A stretch of DNA of 42,476 nt from Deltaproteobacteria bacterium (GTDB taxonomy: Bacteria > Desulfobacterota > Desulfuromonadia > Desulfuromonadales > Geopsychrobacteraceae). A program made the position numbers and the translations under genes. The notes below the pieces were generated by a model that ran no database searches, was not told the DNA's origin, and worked only from the letters and a program-made list of their open reading frames with translations. Where the stretch lies: NCBI GenBank assembly GCA_024276935.1, contig JAJRWH010000091.1, positions 1-42,476 of the forward strand. Direction: 5' to 3'. Below, one piece after another: positions 24,441 through 33,910 of this stretch; position 1 is the stretch's first letter; every line of letters begins with the position of its first letter.

Positions 24441-25346
24441 ATGAATCATTCCCTGGCGCACAAACAACAACGCCTGAAACAACGAGCCCGGATCATTCAG
24501 ACGATCCGGGCTTTTTTCATTGACACAGGATTTCTGGAAATAGAAACGCCGCACCGCATTCCACTCAATGCGCCTGAAGTCCACATCACCCCTTTGCCAA
24601 GCCAGGACTGGCAACTGCACACCTCTCCCGAACTGGCCATGAAACGCCTGCTGGCTGCCGGTTATGACAACATTTTTCAGATCTGCCCCTGCTGGCGTGC
24701 CGAAGAACTCGGCTCCAGGCACCTGCCCGAATTTACGCTGCTCGAATGGTACCGCAGTCACTGCGACTACCAGGATCTGATGACGGACTGCGAAAAACTG
24801 TTCCGCCACCTGCTTCCAGACAGCACCCTCCTCTATCAGGATCAACAGGTTGATTTGCAGCAACCCTTTGAACGTCTGACAATCGCTGACGCCTTTAGCC
24901 GTTACACCGACACGACCGCCTGGCAGGCACTCAAGGATGATTGTTTTGATGAACTGATTGCCATAACCATCGAGCCTCAACTGGGCTTGGCGCGACCGAC
25001 AATCCTCTATGATTATCCTGCCGAGCTGGCATCACTGGCCCGCCGCAAGGCGGACCAGCCTGAAATTGCCGAGCGTTTTGAACTCTACGTAGCAGGTATC
25101 GAATTGGCCAATGGCTTTTCAGAGTTGATCGATCCGGTTGAACAGCGTCAGCGTTTCAAGAATGACGCCCGAATCATTGCCCAACAGACAAACCGACCGC
25201 TCCAGATCCCCGAACCTTTCCTCAATGATCTGCAACAGATGCCACCCGCAGCTGGCATTGCTCTGGGCATCGACCGGCTGGTCATGCTTCTGACCAATGC
25301 CGAGTCAATCGATCAGGTGGTGGCCTTCACCCCACAGGACCTGTGA
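24441..25346 (+). CDS. epmA: EF-P lysine lysyltransferase EpmA (GenX/PoxA)
   Basis: This 301-residue protein is a class II lysyl-tRNA-synthetase paralogue lacking the N-terminal anticodon-binding domain, as EpmA does. Class II motifs are visible: motif 2 (FQICPCWRAEELGSRHLPEFTLLEWYR) and motif 3 (GIALGIDRLVMLL near the C-terminus). EpmA activates beta-lysine and attaches it to EF-P. The gene directly follows efp, which fits strongly. EpmB, the aminomutase that makes beta-lysine, is not in the window. Confidence 0.93.
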   Translation: MNHSLAHKQQRLKQRARIIQTIRAFFIDTGFLEIETPHRIPLNAPEVHITPLPSQDWQLHTSPELAMKRLLAAGYDNIFQICPCWRAEELGSRHLPEFTLLEWYRSHCDYQDLMTDCEKLFRHLLPDSTLLYQDQQVDLQQPFERLTIADAFSRYTDTTAWQALKDDCFDELIAITIEPQLGLARPTILYDYPAELASLARRKADQPEIAERFELYVAGIELANGFSELIDPVEQRQRFKNDARIIAQQTNRPLQIPEPFLNDLQQMPPAAGIALGIDRLVMLLTNAESIDQVVAFTPQDL

Positions 25347-25376
25347 CAAATACAGACTCCACTGACAGATGGCACA

Positions 25377-26669
25377 CTATCCAAGAGCCTTGAACCAATC
25401 GCACAGACTATCAATCCCATCCAGCACTCGCTCGCAACACTGGCGTAAATCGGCCTCACTCAAGGAGGTCAAACCCCTTTCGTCAACATAGTTCAAGGCT
25501 GCCGCACCATCAAAATCGACAAAGGCAATTCGTGCCGTCAACTCATCATCCGGACGGCCAAAATTATTCCCTGAAAGAAAAGCCACGCCGGTTTCTTCCA
25601 GAATTGTCGCCGCCAATTTCGACCCGGTTTCAATCCCTCTGGCTCTCAAGGCCGCGGTAAAGTTGCTGAAATCAGGCAGCATATAAAAACCACCATCAGG
25701 ACAGGCAACATCGATCCCCGTAGCATGAAATCTTGCCACAATCCATTCTGCCAGTTCACGCAGAACCAGACGGGATGATTGCAGATAAGGTTCGAGATCA
25801 TGACTGCCATCAAAAGCGGTCACGGCAGCGTACTGAATCGGGGCACTGGTTGCGGTAAAGGTTTCACTTGCCACCACCGCCATCGATTCACGTAACCAGC
25901 TCAACTCGCGGGGAAAAGCAAAGGTTCCAAGTCGCCAGCCACCGGCACCGGCCCACTTGCTTAAACCACTGGCAATAATCGTCCCTTCCGGGTAGTAGCG
26001 CGCAATTGAATGATGCTGACCATCGAACCGCAGTTCACCATAGATCTCATCGGATAACAGAATGATCCGATAACGCCGGGCAGCTTCAGCCAGTTGTTTC
26101 ATCTGCTCCACCGAATAGCTGCAACCGGTCGGGTTGTTCGGATAGTTGAGAATAATAATCCGCGGCCGATTCGGATCACTGGCACAAAAACGGTCCAGAT
26201 CTTCAGCTGTCAGCAACCACCTGTTTTCGGCCTGAGTCGGCAACCAGTGGACATGACGACCAATGATCTGGGCCTGGGGTGCATAAGAGACCCAGCTGGG
26301 AGCGGGAATCAAAAGGTCTCCGTAGTAAACCAGCTGAAGAATGAACATCAACTCCTTTGATCCCGGCCCGATAATAATATCTTCAGCTGCAAAGTCCAGC
26401 TGCTGGCGGCGATCATAATAACTGGCAACCGCCTCACGCAATCTTTCCAGGCCGCGCACGGGCAAATAGTCCTTCTGACCGGCATGCTCGCGCAGTGCCG
26501 CAACGACCGCTTCAGGAACGGGAAAAGGAGACTGACCAAGCCCCAGTTTGCAGATTGTCCTTCCTTCGGCAATCAATCGATTACTCGCTTCGTTGATTCC
26601 CAAGGTTGCAGAAACCGGCAAGCCCCGGACATTCAGGTTGAGATACTGCTGGTGTTGTGCAGGATTCAT
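25377..26669 (-). CDS. Class I/II pyridoxal-phosphate aminotransferase
   Basis: The start at ATG 26669 (MNPAQHQQY) has TGGAGA shortly upstream and fits the family better than the longer frame from 26729. The 430-residue protein shows fold-type I features: YPNNPTG, the DEIYGELRF segment and the PLP lysine in SGLSKWAGAGGWRLG. It closely resembles the aspartate/tyrosine-type aminotransferases, with substrate unknown. It lies 16 bases after gntR, which probably controls it, and might therefore act in catabolism of an amino acid or related compound. Confidence 0.85.
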   Translation of the reverse strand: MNPAQHQQYLNLNVRGLPVSATLGINEASNRLIAEGRTICKLGLGQSPFPVPEAVVAALREHAGQKDYLPVRGLERLREAVASYYDRRQQLDFAAEDIIIGPGSKELMFILQLVYYGDLLIPAPSWVSYAPQAQIIGRHVHWLPTQAENRWLLTAEDLDRFCASDPNRPRIIILNYPNNPTGCSYSVEQMKQLAEAARRYRIILLSDEIYGELRFDGQHHSIARYYPEGTIIASGLSKWAGAGGWRLGTFAFPRELSWLRESMAVVASETFTATSAPIQYAAVTAFDGSHDLEPYLQSSRLVLRELAEWIVARFHATGIDVACPDGGFYMLPDFSNFTAALRARGIETGSKLAATILEETGVAFLSGNNFGRPDDELTARIAFVDFDGAAALNYVDERGLTSLSEADLRQCCERVLDGIDSLCDWFKALG

Positions 26670-26685
26670 GTTGTTTTCTCCAGTT

Positions 26686-27333
26686 TTACTCGGTTGTATA
26701 AAGCGCGGCCACCTTGCGACCGGTCTCAATATAGTGTTGACGAAAGCCCTGCTCTACTGCCCATTCGTCACCTTTGAAAACCAGTTCCAACAACTGGTGA
26801 TGACGATCACGAATCTGGTCAGGACTGTAAAAATTGGCCCAGTGACGATAGAAAAGCAGATGCAGCTTGTTGCTGAGACGCTCGATATTCTCAAGCAGTT
26901 GCTGGTTGGCGGTTCGCCCGTACAGCAAACGGTGAAAGCGTGCTCCAACATCAACCAGAGCCTCATCATCACCATCAGCGGCACTGGTTTCCATCAATTC
27001 ACACAGCTGGCGCAACTCCTGCCTGGCGGCAACACTGAATTGTTTACCGCTGTCAGCAATGGCAAACCCTTCGAGCAACCCCCTGGCGACATAACTGTCA
27101 ATAATCTGCTGAGGACTCAGATTGGCCACAATTGAACCAACCTGGGGTCGATAATCGAGCAGGCCTTCACCAACCAGATGCCGCACTGCTTCACGAACCG
27201 GAGCACGGCTGACCCCCAGGTCTGCGGCCAGGCCACTTTCACGGACCTTGTCTCCAGGTTGCAACTGCCCATTACGCATCAGACTACAAACATATTCAAT
27301 GACGTGGTCTCGATAGGTTTGACGATTGATCAT
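26686..27333 (-). CDS. GntR-family regulator, FCD (FadR) subfamily
   Basis: The 215-residue protein has an N-terminal winged helix-turn-helix (ADLGVSRAPVREAVRHLVGEGLLDYRP) and a C-terminal all-helical FCD domain. The metal-ligand pattern is present (D and H in DVGARFHRLLYG, H in RDRHHQLLEL, H in QHYIETG). Such regulators sense small carboxylates or amino-acid derivatives. It is first gene of the transcript with the aminotransferase and has a palindromic site 19 bases before its start, so it probably represses its own operon. Confidence 0.93.
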   Translation of the reverse strand: MINRQTYRDHVIEYVCSLMRNGQLQPGDKVRESGLAADLGVSRAPVREAVRHLVGEGLLDYRPQVGSIVANLSPQQIIDSYVARGLLEGFAIADSGKQFSVAARQELRQLCELMETSAADGDDEALVDVGARFHRLLYGRTANQQLLENIERLSNKLHLLFYRHWANFYSPDQIRDRHHQLLELVFKGDEWAVEQGFRQHYIETGRKVAALYTTE

Positions 27334-27351
27334 TTAATTCTCCCTGGCAAA

Positions 27352-27366
27352 TGTCGACATTCGACA
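27352..27366 (-). promoter_or_regulatory. Candidate GntR operator
   Basis: TGTCGA-CAT-TCGACA is a perfect six-base inverted repeat with a three-base spacer, 19 bases upstream of the gntR start codon. Operators of FCD-type GntR proteins look like this. Autoregulation is inference. Confidence 0.65.
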
Positions 27367-27442
27367 CTTGATAAACCCACAGCGAAAAATAATCAAGCAG
27401 AAAATGAAAGATCAGGAGAAAAAGAGACTGGTGGCGGGATAT

Positions 27443-27469
27443 AAAAAGGCCGGGCTTGATGCCCGGCCT
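27443..27469 (-). terminator. Rho-independent terminator of the zinc-ribbon gene
   Basis: On the minus strand, AGGCCGGGC pairs with GCCCGGCCT around a small loop and is followed by TTTTT. It lies ten bases after the stop codon of the small zinc-ribbon protein. Confidence 0.9.
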
Positions 27470-27479
27470 GAAGGAAAAC

Positions 27480-27635
27480 TTAACCCAGATAGAGATTCTG
27501 GCTGCGTGCGCGATTGGCCAGGATCGTGGGATCGACTACTTCACCACAGGCGCAGCATCTCCAGGCATCAAATGCCCGGACAAAATCGTAGTACTTTTCG
27601 GTATACATTCTGCTTTTACACTTGGGACATTTCAT
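27480..27635 (-). CDS. Small zinc-ribbon protein, 51 residues
   Basis: The ATG at 27635 is preceded by GGAGG. The protein MKCPKCKSRM...WRCCACGEVVD has two CxxC knuckles (C3/C6 and C27/C30), a small zinc-binding fold, then a helix (PTILANRARSQNLYLG). Small proteins of this type are common and uncharacterised in Deltaproteobacteria, as far as I recall. They likely bind zinc and may contact nucleic acid. A strong terminator follows. An A/T-rich 160-base stretch upstream could hold its promoter. Confidence 0.8.
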   Translation of the reverse strand: MKCPKCKSRMYTEKYYDFVRAFDAWRCCACGEVVDPTILANRARSQNLYLG

Positions 27636-27798
27636 GTAAACCTCCTCGGCGGCTGTCAGACAACAGACGAATCACGTCGCATTTATGTTTTTATTTGCAG
27701 GAGATCAATCTTCATGAGATATGCCAAGGCATGAAAAAATAATTAAATATTTTTATACTTTCTCATGTGAAATAAATTTTTCCTTTATTTTCAACAAG

Positions 27799-28359
27799 TT
27801 AACGACTTAAGAAAAATTGCTGCCAGCGCTCAAGCCTGTGTTGACCAATCCCTTTAACCCTTTTGAGAGCCCAAAAAGATCGAAATTCGCCATTTTTTTG
27901 ACGATTTTGAATAATTCTTCGTGCCAGCGCCGGCCCAACACCTGGCAAGTCGTCCCAATCTGCCTGGGTCATCCGCTCAACAACCAAAGGAATAGCCAGA
28001 GCTATCCGCATTGCAGCAGGCATCCAACCAACAGAGATATCCTCAACAACATTGCCAACTATCTGAAATTCAACAGAAATTCCATCGGGATATTCGTCGA
28101 TTTGGTGAATTTTAGTCCGGGCCACGTCAGACAGTGACAATTCCGCCAAATTAATGACACTCAAAAGTCCCCTGGCGTCATTAATTTGATGAATTCCATC
28201 AATTCGGCCACTTTCATCGATCAACAAGACCCGTGGCACAGGGGGCTCAGGACGAACAAGGGCCGATCCCTCTTCCAGAGAAGAGACAGATCGGCCCAGA
28301 TCGTAAACAGCCAAACCCAACATCAACAGCAATAACAGCCCCACCCCCCGCACGGCCAT
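27799..28359 (-). CDS. Membrane-anchored helix-hairpin-helix (ComEA-like) protein
   Basis: The 186-residue protein has an N-terminal membrane segment (residues about 5-22) and a C-terminal tandem helix-hairpin-helix (LPGVGPALARRIIQNRQKNGEFRSFWALKRVKGIG), the ComEA type that binds DNA without sequence specificity. The middle (residues about 45-125) resembles a beta-rich SLBB-like domain but is not clear. ComEA relatives act in DNA uptake or repair at the membrane. It is six bases downstream of cimA and is likely co-transcribed. Confidence 0.7.
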   Translation of the reverse strand: MAVRGVGLLLLLMLGLAVYDLGRSVSSLEEGSALVRPEPPVPRVLLIDESGRIDGIHQINDARGLLSVINLAELSLSDVARTKIHQIDEYPDGISVEFQIVGNVVEDISVGWMPAAMRIALAIPLVVERMTQADWDDLPGVGPALARRIIQNRQKNGEFRSFWALKRVKGIGQHRLERWQQFFLSR

Positions 28360-28365
28360 TGCTGG

Positions 28366-29937
28366 CTACTCGCCCGAATCCTTGTGCAGTTTATATTGCA
28401 ACGCATCGATCAAGGCATGATAGGACGCATCGATAATATTTTCACTCACCCCAACGGTCCCCCAGCGTGCATCATTATCACCAGATTCTACCAAAACGCG
28501 GGTACAGGACTCGGTTCCGATCCCTGCCGGAAGAACCCGGACCTTGTAATCGAGCAACTTCATTTCACCGATTTGTGGGTAGAAATTTTCCAGAGCTTTG
28601 CGCAAGGCACGATCCAGCGCATTAACCGGACCATTTCCATCGGCTGCCGTATGTTCAATTTTGCCACCGACCCGAACTTTGACCGTCGCTTCTGAAATGG
28701 GGTTGGTATCTTCACTGCGACGGGTGTCAATAACGCGAAAGGCCAGTACCTGAAAATAGCTTTTGACCTTTCCCATCGCACGGCGCATCAGCAACTCAAA
28801 AGAGGCTTCGGCTCCCTCGAACTGGTAACCCCGGTTTTCCATCTCTTTGATTTCTTCAAGAATCTCAAGGGTCACCGGATCTTTACTGTCGAGTGGCAAA
28901 CCACATTCTTCGGCCTTGACCAGGATATTCGAACGACCCGACAAGTCGGAAACCAGCACCCGGGTCGTATTACCAACCTTTTCAGGGCGAATATGTTCAT
29001 AGGTTTCAGGATGACGCTGAATTGCCGAGACGTGGACTCCGCCCTTATGGGCAAAAGCCGAATTTCCGGTATAGGGCTGATGTTTGTTCGGCACCAGATT
29101 GGCCAGCTCATAAACATAGCGTGACAATTTACGCAAACCGGCCATCTGCTGATCGCTGACGGGATCGTAGCCCATTTTCAGTTTCAGCGCGGGAATAATT
29201 GAACAGAGGTTGGCGTTGCCACAACGTTCGCCAAAACCGTTGAGTGTTCCCTGAACATGCACCGCACCATTGGCAACAGCCATCAACGAATTAGCAACCG
29301 CACACTCGGCATCATTATGGGCGTGAATTCCCAGCGGAACCGAAATCACTTCCTGAACCGCCTGCATGATGGCCGGGTATTCGTGGGGCAAAGTTCCGCC
29401 ATTGGTGTCACACAGAACGATGCAATCGACCTGTGCCTCGGCAGCGGCCTGTAAGGTTTTCAGGGCGTATTCGGGATTGGTCTTGTAACCGTCAAAAAAG
29501 TGTTCGGCATCATAAATCACTTCGCCAACACGCTGCTTGAGGTACGCCAGAGAGTCATTGATCAGTTCCAGATTTTCTTCAAGACTGATACGCAAGGCTT
29601 CACGAACGTGAAAATCCCAGGTTTTACCGAAAATGGTCACGGCATCCGGTTTGGCGGCGATCAAGGTCTGAATGTTGTCATCCTCAGCCGGTGTTGTTTT
29701 TGCCCGACGGGTCGACCCGAATGCGGTAATCTTTGCGTGAGTCAGCTTCTCATTGCGGATGGCTTCGAAAAATGCGATATCTTTCGGATTGGAACCGGGC
29801 CATCCCCCCTCAATGTAATCGATACCCAGTTCGTCCAACTGGCGTGCAATACTGACCTTGTCCTGCACCAGAAAAGAAATGTCTTCTGACTGGGTCCCAT
29901 CTCTCAAGGTGGTATCATAGAGCTTGATCTGACTCAT
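28366..29937 (-). CDS. cimA: Citramalate synthase
   Basis: CimA condenses pyruvate and acetyl-CoA to citramalate, giving isoleucine without threonine deaminase. The 523-residue protein has an N-terminal HMGL-like TIM barrel ([15 protein letters not shown], with the [13 protein letters not shown] metal motif) and a C-terminal LeuA allosteric domain. Its length suits the bacterial CimA type. The ATG at 29937 begins [14 protein letters not shown]; the longer frame adds 12 unlikely residues. The domain pattern fits the CimA/LeuA-like family better than 2-isopropylmalate synthase. It sits beside lysC, placing two aspartate/isoleucine genes together. Confidence 0.9.
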   Translation of the reverse strand: MSQIKLYDTTLRDGTQSEDISFLVQDKVSIARQLDELGIDYIEGGWPGSNPKDIAFFEAIRNEKLTHAKITAFGSTRRAKTTPAEDDNIQTLIAAKPDAVTIFGKTWDFHVREALRISLEENLELINDSLAYLKQRVGEVIYDAEHFFDGYKTNPEYALKTLQAAAEAQVDCIVLCDTNGGTLPHEYPAIMQAVQEVISVPLGIHAHNDAECAVANSLMAVANGAVHVQGTLNGFGERCGNANLCSIIPALKLKMGYDPVSDQQMAGLRKLSRYVYELANLVPNKHQPYTGNSAFAHKGGVHVSAIQRHPETYEHIRPEKVGNTTRVLVSDLSGRSNILVKAEECGLPLDSKDPVTLEILEEIKEMENRGYQFEGAEASFELLMRRAMGKVKSYFQVLAFRVIDTRRSEDTNPISEATVKVRVGGKIEHTAADGNGPVNALDRALRKALENFYPQIGEMKLLDYKVRVLPAGIGTESCTRVLVESGDNDARWGTVGVSENIIDASYHALIDALQYKLHKDSGE

Positions 29938-29985
29938 AACATCGCATCCTTTCAAACTGAATCCGGCTCGCAACCGGCGAGTTAA

Positions 29986-31206
29986 CTAATCTTCCCGGTT
30001 AAGGCCAAAAGCCTCATGCAGAACCCGGACAGCCAGCTCGGTGTACTTTTCACTGATCACGCAGGAAATTTTGATTTCGCTGGTTGAAATCATCTCGATG
30101 TTGATTCCCTCCTCCGATAAGGCCTCAAACATCCGGCTGGCAACCCCGGCATGTGAACGCATTCCGACTCCGATAATCGAAATCTTTGAAATCGCCGAAT
30201 CACTGCTGGTGCCACTGGCCCCGATTGACTGCGCCACCGATTCAATAATCTCCAGAGCTTTTTTGCAATCGGTTTTGGGCACGGTAAAGGTCATGTCGGT
30301 CTTGCCATCACTCGAAACGTTCTGGATGATCATATCAACCGTGATATTCGATTCGGTCAAGGGCGAAAAAATCTGGGCTGCGATTCCCGGCTGGTCCGGA
30401 ACGCCCAGTACACTGATCTTCGCTTCATCCTTGTTAAAGGCAATCCCCGCAACCAGTACGGTTTCCATGTCTTCATCCTCCTTCATCACCAGGGTTCCCT
30501 GGCTGTCGTCAAAACTGGAACGAACGTGAATCACCACGCCATATTTTTTGGCAAACTCCACCGAGCGGATTTGCAGCACCTTGGCCCCGAGTGATGCCAT
30601 CTCGAGCATCTCTTCGTAGCTGATCTTGTCGATCTTGCGCGCTTTGGGGACCATCCGTGGGTCGGTAGTATAAACACCGTCAACATCGGTATAGATTTCA
30701 CAGACATCGGCTTTCAGCGCAGCGGCGATCGCCACTGCCGAGGTATCAGAACCGCCACGACCCAAAGTTGTGATCGAGCCATTTTCTTCGACCCCCTGAA
30801 ATCCGGCACAAATGACGATAGTCTTCTGCGCCAGATCTGCCCGGATCTTGCTATCCTGAATGCTTTTGATTCGAGCTTTGGCGTGAGTATTGTCGGTGAG
30901 CATCGGGATTTGTGAACCAAGGTAACTTTTGGCCTGGTATCCCATTGATTGCAGACACATGGCCAGCAAGGCAATGGTGACCTGCTCTCCGGTTGAAACG
31001 AGCACATCATATTCACGCTCGTTGGGAGACTCACAAATCTCGTTTGCCAGAGCCACCAGACGGTTGGTTTCGCCGGACATTGCCGAAACAATGACCACCA
31101 CCTCGTTTCCTGCATCAAAGGTTCGAGCAACCCGCTCGGCAACATTGCGAATTCGCTCGACCGTTCCCACCGATGTCCCCCCGTACTTCTGAACCACCAG
31201 GGCCAT
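29986..31206 (-). CDS. lysC: Aspartate kinase
   Basis: LysC phosphorylates aspartate, the first step to lysine, threonine and methionine. The 406-residue protein starts [14 protein letters not shown] (the KYGGTS substrate loop), has the [11 protein letters not shown] nucleotide segment, and ends in two ACT regulatory domains ([22 protein letters not shown] and later). The start at 31206 is chosen since the longer frame adds 11 residues before the conserved opening and GGGAAG lies before it. The ACT domains suggest feedback by lysine or threonine. It is separated from tsaE by 123 bases. Confidence 0.96.
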   Translation of the reverse strand: MALVVQKYGGTSVGTVERIRNVAERVARTFDAGNEVVVIVSAMSGETNRLVALANEICESPNEREYDVLVSTGEQVTIALLAMCLQSMGYQAKSYLGSQIPMLTDNTHAKARIKSIQDSKIRADLAQKTIVICAGFQGVEENGSITTLGRGGSDTSAVAIAAALKADVCEIYTDVDGVYTTDPRMVPKARKIDKISYEEMLEMASLGAKVLQIRSVEFAKKYGVVIHVRSSFDDSQGTLVMKEDEDMETVLVAGIAFNKDEAKISVLGVPDQPGIAAQIFSPLTESNITVDMIIQNVSSDGKTDMTFTVPKTDCKKALEIIESVAQSIGASGTSSDSAISKISIIGVGMRSHAGVASRMFEALSEEGINIEMISTSEIKISCVISEKYTELAVRVLHEAFGLNRED

Positions 31207-31329
31207 ATCTTCCCTGCCTCCTTCGTTTCTCCAGAGCAACGGACTCTCAGGGAGTGTTCGTTTAAAAAGCTCTAGACTATGATTATTTCAACGGATTTTT
31301 CCAGAAAGACTTTAATAGCAGGAAACCTG

Positions 31330-31848
31330 TCAGGGGGTCAAAGCGTTTTTCACCCCGCGCCCGGAAATAGGCAATTTCTTTTCACTCTGCAACCAGAGGG
31401 TTACTGATTCAAGAAGGGACAGAGCCTCTTTTCCGCAGGCCCTGAGTTCTATCTGACGCCGTTCGGCAGCCAGACGCTTAATCTGGACCAGAAGATGATC
31501 AAAGTCACAACGATCCAGACGTTCCGGCCACTCAACCAGCGCGACCCCCTGACCAAAGGCAAACTCATCAAAACCTATTTCTGTCAATTCGTCAGCATCG
31601 GCCAGACGATAGAGATCGAAATGATACAGCTCAAGCCGGGCGGCATACTGGTTCATCAGAGTAAAGGTGGGGCTGGTAATCGGAATATCTTCCGGAACCC
31701 CCAGTCCTCGCGCCAGGGCGCGGGCTACGACCGACTTTCCGGTCCCAAGATCACCCTGAAGCAGAATCGTGAGCGGACGTTGCAACGCCGTTCCTATAAA
31801 TTGTCCGAAACGGCTGGTTTCTTCTTCACAGAATGTTTCAAATATCAC
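31330..31848 (-). CDS. tsaE: tRNA threonylcarbamoyladenosine synthesis ATPase TsaE
   Basis: TsaE is the ATPase that assists the TsaD/TsaB complex in making t6A37 on ANN-decoding tRNAs. The 172-residue protein has the Walker A motif GDLGTGKS, the SPTF and YHFDLYRL segments, and a DELTEIGFDE...VEWPERL pattern. All are characteristic. The start is a GTG at 31848, without a strong ribosome site, just after the CBS gene. It lies in the housekeeping block and is probably co-transcribed with the preceding genes. TsaD and TsaB are not in the window. Confidence 0.94.
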   Translation of the reverse strand: MIFETFCEEETSRFGQFIGTALQRPLTILLQGDLGTGKSVVARALARGLGVPEDIPITSPTFTLMNQYAARLELYHFDLYRLADADELTEIGFDEFAFGQGVALVEWPERLDRCDFDHLLVQIKRLAAERRQIELRACGKEALSLLESVTLWLQSEKKLPISGRGVKNALTP

Positions 31849-31855
31849 GACAGGT

Positions 31856-32305
31856 TCAAACCTCGACCGCCTTGATCAGGTCGAGCCGGGCAACGACCCC
31901 AATCATTTTTTCATTTTCCAGCACCGGCATCAGATGGGCTTTATGGCTGCTCATCAGTCCGGCAATTTCTCGCAGGGTCGCATCCGGGCCACAGGTTACT
32001 GGTGTCCAGTTGCAGAGTTCGCCCACCGTCTGGGCAGTGACCCGGTCAACCTCCTGACGAAAACGTTTTTCACTGTCGAGATAGAATACCCCGTCAAAAA
32101 GAGCTATAACGGTTGGAATATGCAGTGGTTTCTGCTGTTCAACCAGATCGGTTTCACTGATAATGCCCAGCAATTTACCCGATTTGTCAACAACCGGCAT
32201 GTTGCTGAACTTCGACGCAACAAACTGGGCTGCCAGATCCTTCAGACTTGTCTCGGGTGTTACACAAACAACGTCGGTGGTCATAATTTCTCTTGCCGTT
32301 AACAT
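31856..32305 (-). CDS. CBS-domain protein
   Basis: The 149-residue protein consists of two CBS motifs (MLTAREIMTTDVVCVTPETSLKDLAAQF and later TCGPDATLREIAGLMSSHKAHLMPVLENEKMIGVVARLDLI). Two CBS motifs form a Bateman module, which binds adenosine-type ligands. No enzyme or transport domain is attached. Its ATG overlaps the end of nnr by seven bases (ATGTTAA) and AGGAG lies upstream, so it is coupled to nnr translation. Its partner or ligand is unknown; adenine nucleotides or cyclic di-AMP are possible by family, but not shown here. Confidence 0.85.
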   Translation of the reverse strand: MLTAREIMTTDVVCVTPETSLKDLAAQFVASKFSNMPVVDKSGKLLGIISETDLVEQQKPLHIPTVIALFDGVFYLDSEKRFRQEVDRVTAQTVGELCNWTPVTCGPDATLREIAGLMSSHKAHLMPVLENEKMIGVVARLDLIKAVEV

Positions 32306-33858
32306 ATGTGAGCTCCTTCCAGTTGATGACGCGCAGCAGGAACATACTTTGCCAGTTCACCGGCCAGTAACCCGGCCCAACCTTTTTCATCCGCCAACAG
32401 ATCAGCCGCGGCTCCATGGAGCCAGGCACCAAGACTTGCCGCAGCAAAGGATGACAAGCCCTGGGCGAGAAGCCCGCCAATCAGACCGCTGAGAAGATCA
32501 CCGCTGCCCGCAGTCGCCAGAGCGACATTACCGCTGCTGTTGATCCAGACCCGGCCCGTTGGATCCGCAATCAGAGTCCGTGCCCCCTTAAGGAGCAAAA
32601 CCACCCGATGTTCACAGGCAAACTGACGGGCCAACCGAAAGCGATCTGCTTCAATTTCGGCCACCGACTTTCCGGTCAACCGCGAGAACTCACCAGGATG
32701 AGGTGTCAGAATAATCGGCGGTCCTGTACGCTTTTGCAACAGGTCAAGAGCCCCCGCAAGGGCATTCAAACCGTCGGCATCAAACACCAGAGGACAGGAG
32801 CAATCTCTGACCAGTTGACGTACCGCCTCGACCGTCTGTCCATTCTGTCCCAGCCCCGGGCCGACAATCAATGCCTGCCAGCTGGCCGCAAACGCGGATA
32901 TTGAAGAACAGTTTTCACCAACCAGATAATCCCGGTCCCCCTCGAGTGCCCGGGTCATGACCTCGGTCAACTGACTGGCAACCACCGCCTGGAGCGAACC
33001 GGGGCAGACAAGAGTCACCAGCCCTGCCCCACTACGCAACCCGGCTTCACTGCAAAGTACCGCCGCACCTGTCATGCCGCGTGATCCGGCAACCACACCC
33101 AGATGGCCAAAAGAGCCCTTGTGACCGGTTGACGAACGCTGCGGCAGCAAACCAGCAGCTTCAGGTGGCTCAATCAGGCGACACTCGAAATCGGCCTCCG
33201 GTCGCCCGGCCTGCGGGATGCCGATATCCAATCTGCGCAACTCGCCAACATAATCAGCTCCGGGGCGGCTGCCATGGCCAATCTTGGCACTGTCAAAACA
33301 AAGTGTCAGATCGGCTTTGACCGCATCCCCCAGAACCCGTCCATCTGACCCCGAAACCCCGGACGGAATATCGACAGCCACAACCTGAGCCGGATCCTGG
33401 TTGATCAGTTTGATCGCCCGGGCATAAAGCCCGGTCACAGCGGAAGACAGGCCGGTTCCAAGCAGGGCATCGATCAGCAACAAAGGGCCGCAGTGTTCAA
33501 ATTCTTCGGCCAGCGTTTTTTCATCCTCGATGAACCGGACCTCGGCACCTGTCTTGCGCAAAATATTGAGCATCAATCCGGCGTCACCGGAAATCCTCTC
33601 TTCGGGTGCCAACACCAGAGTTAGAACCTGCCACCCGCGGTCTGCCAGAATGCGGGCAATAACGTAACCATCGCCCCCATTATTACCCCGCCCTGCCAGA
33701 ACCAGAACCGGGCCGGGAAAGAGTTCATGGGCGTCACTCAGAATTTCCTCGGCGGCAGCCCGACCGGCATTTTCCATCAGGACAGCACCTGGAATCCCCA
33801 ACAGGTTGATCGCATTCTGATCAATTGCCTGCATCTGTTCAGCAGTTACCAATTTCAT
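32299..33858 (-). CDS. nnr: Bifunctional NAD(P)HX epimerase/dehydratase
   Basis: This enzyme repairs hydrated NAD(P)H. The 519-residue protein fuses the YjeF_N epimerase domain (MQAIDQNAINLLGIPGAVLMENAG, then GNNGGDGYVIAR at residues about 58-70) with the ribokinase-like YjeF_C dehydratase (GHKGSFGHLGVVAGSRGMTGAAVL and LTPHPGEFSRLTG). The GGDG and the dehydratase ATP/ADP motif (SGDLLSGLIGGLLAQG) are intact. It is followed by an overlapping CBS gene and preceded by acpS; this acpS-nnr-CBS order is typical of Desulfuromonadales. Confidence 0.95.
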   Translation of the reverse strand: MKLVTAEQMQAIDQNAINLLGIPGAVLMENAGRAAAEEILSDAHELFPGPVLVLAGRGNNGGDGYVIARILADRGWQVLTLVLAPEERISGDAGLMLNILRKTGAEVRFIEDEKTLAEEFEHCGPLLLIDALLGTGLSSAVTGLYARAIKLINQDPAQVVAVDIPSGVSGSDGRVLGDAVKADLTLCFDSAKIGHGSRPGADYVGELRRLDIGIPQAGRPEADFECRLIEPPEAAGLLPQRSSTGHKGSFGHLGVVAGSRGMTGAAVLCSEAGLRSGAGLVTLVCPGSLQAVVASQLTEVMTRALEGDRDYLVGENCSSISAFAASWQALIVGPGLGQNGQTVEAVRQLVRDCSCPLVFDADGLNALAGALDLLQKRTGPPIILTPHPGEFSRLTGKSVAEIEADRFRLARQFACEHRVVLLLKGARTLIADPTGRVWINSSGNVALATAGSGDLLSGLIGGLLAQGLSSFAAASLGAWLHGAAADLLADEKGWAGLLAGELAKYVPAARHQLEGAHIC

Positions 33859-33910
33859 TTGTCACCTGTGAAATAAAGAGGGGAATGGCTCAGACTCAAG
33901 TTTTCTGCTC

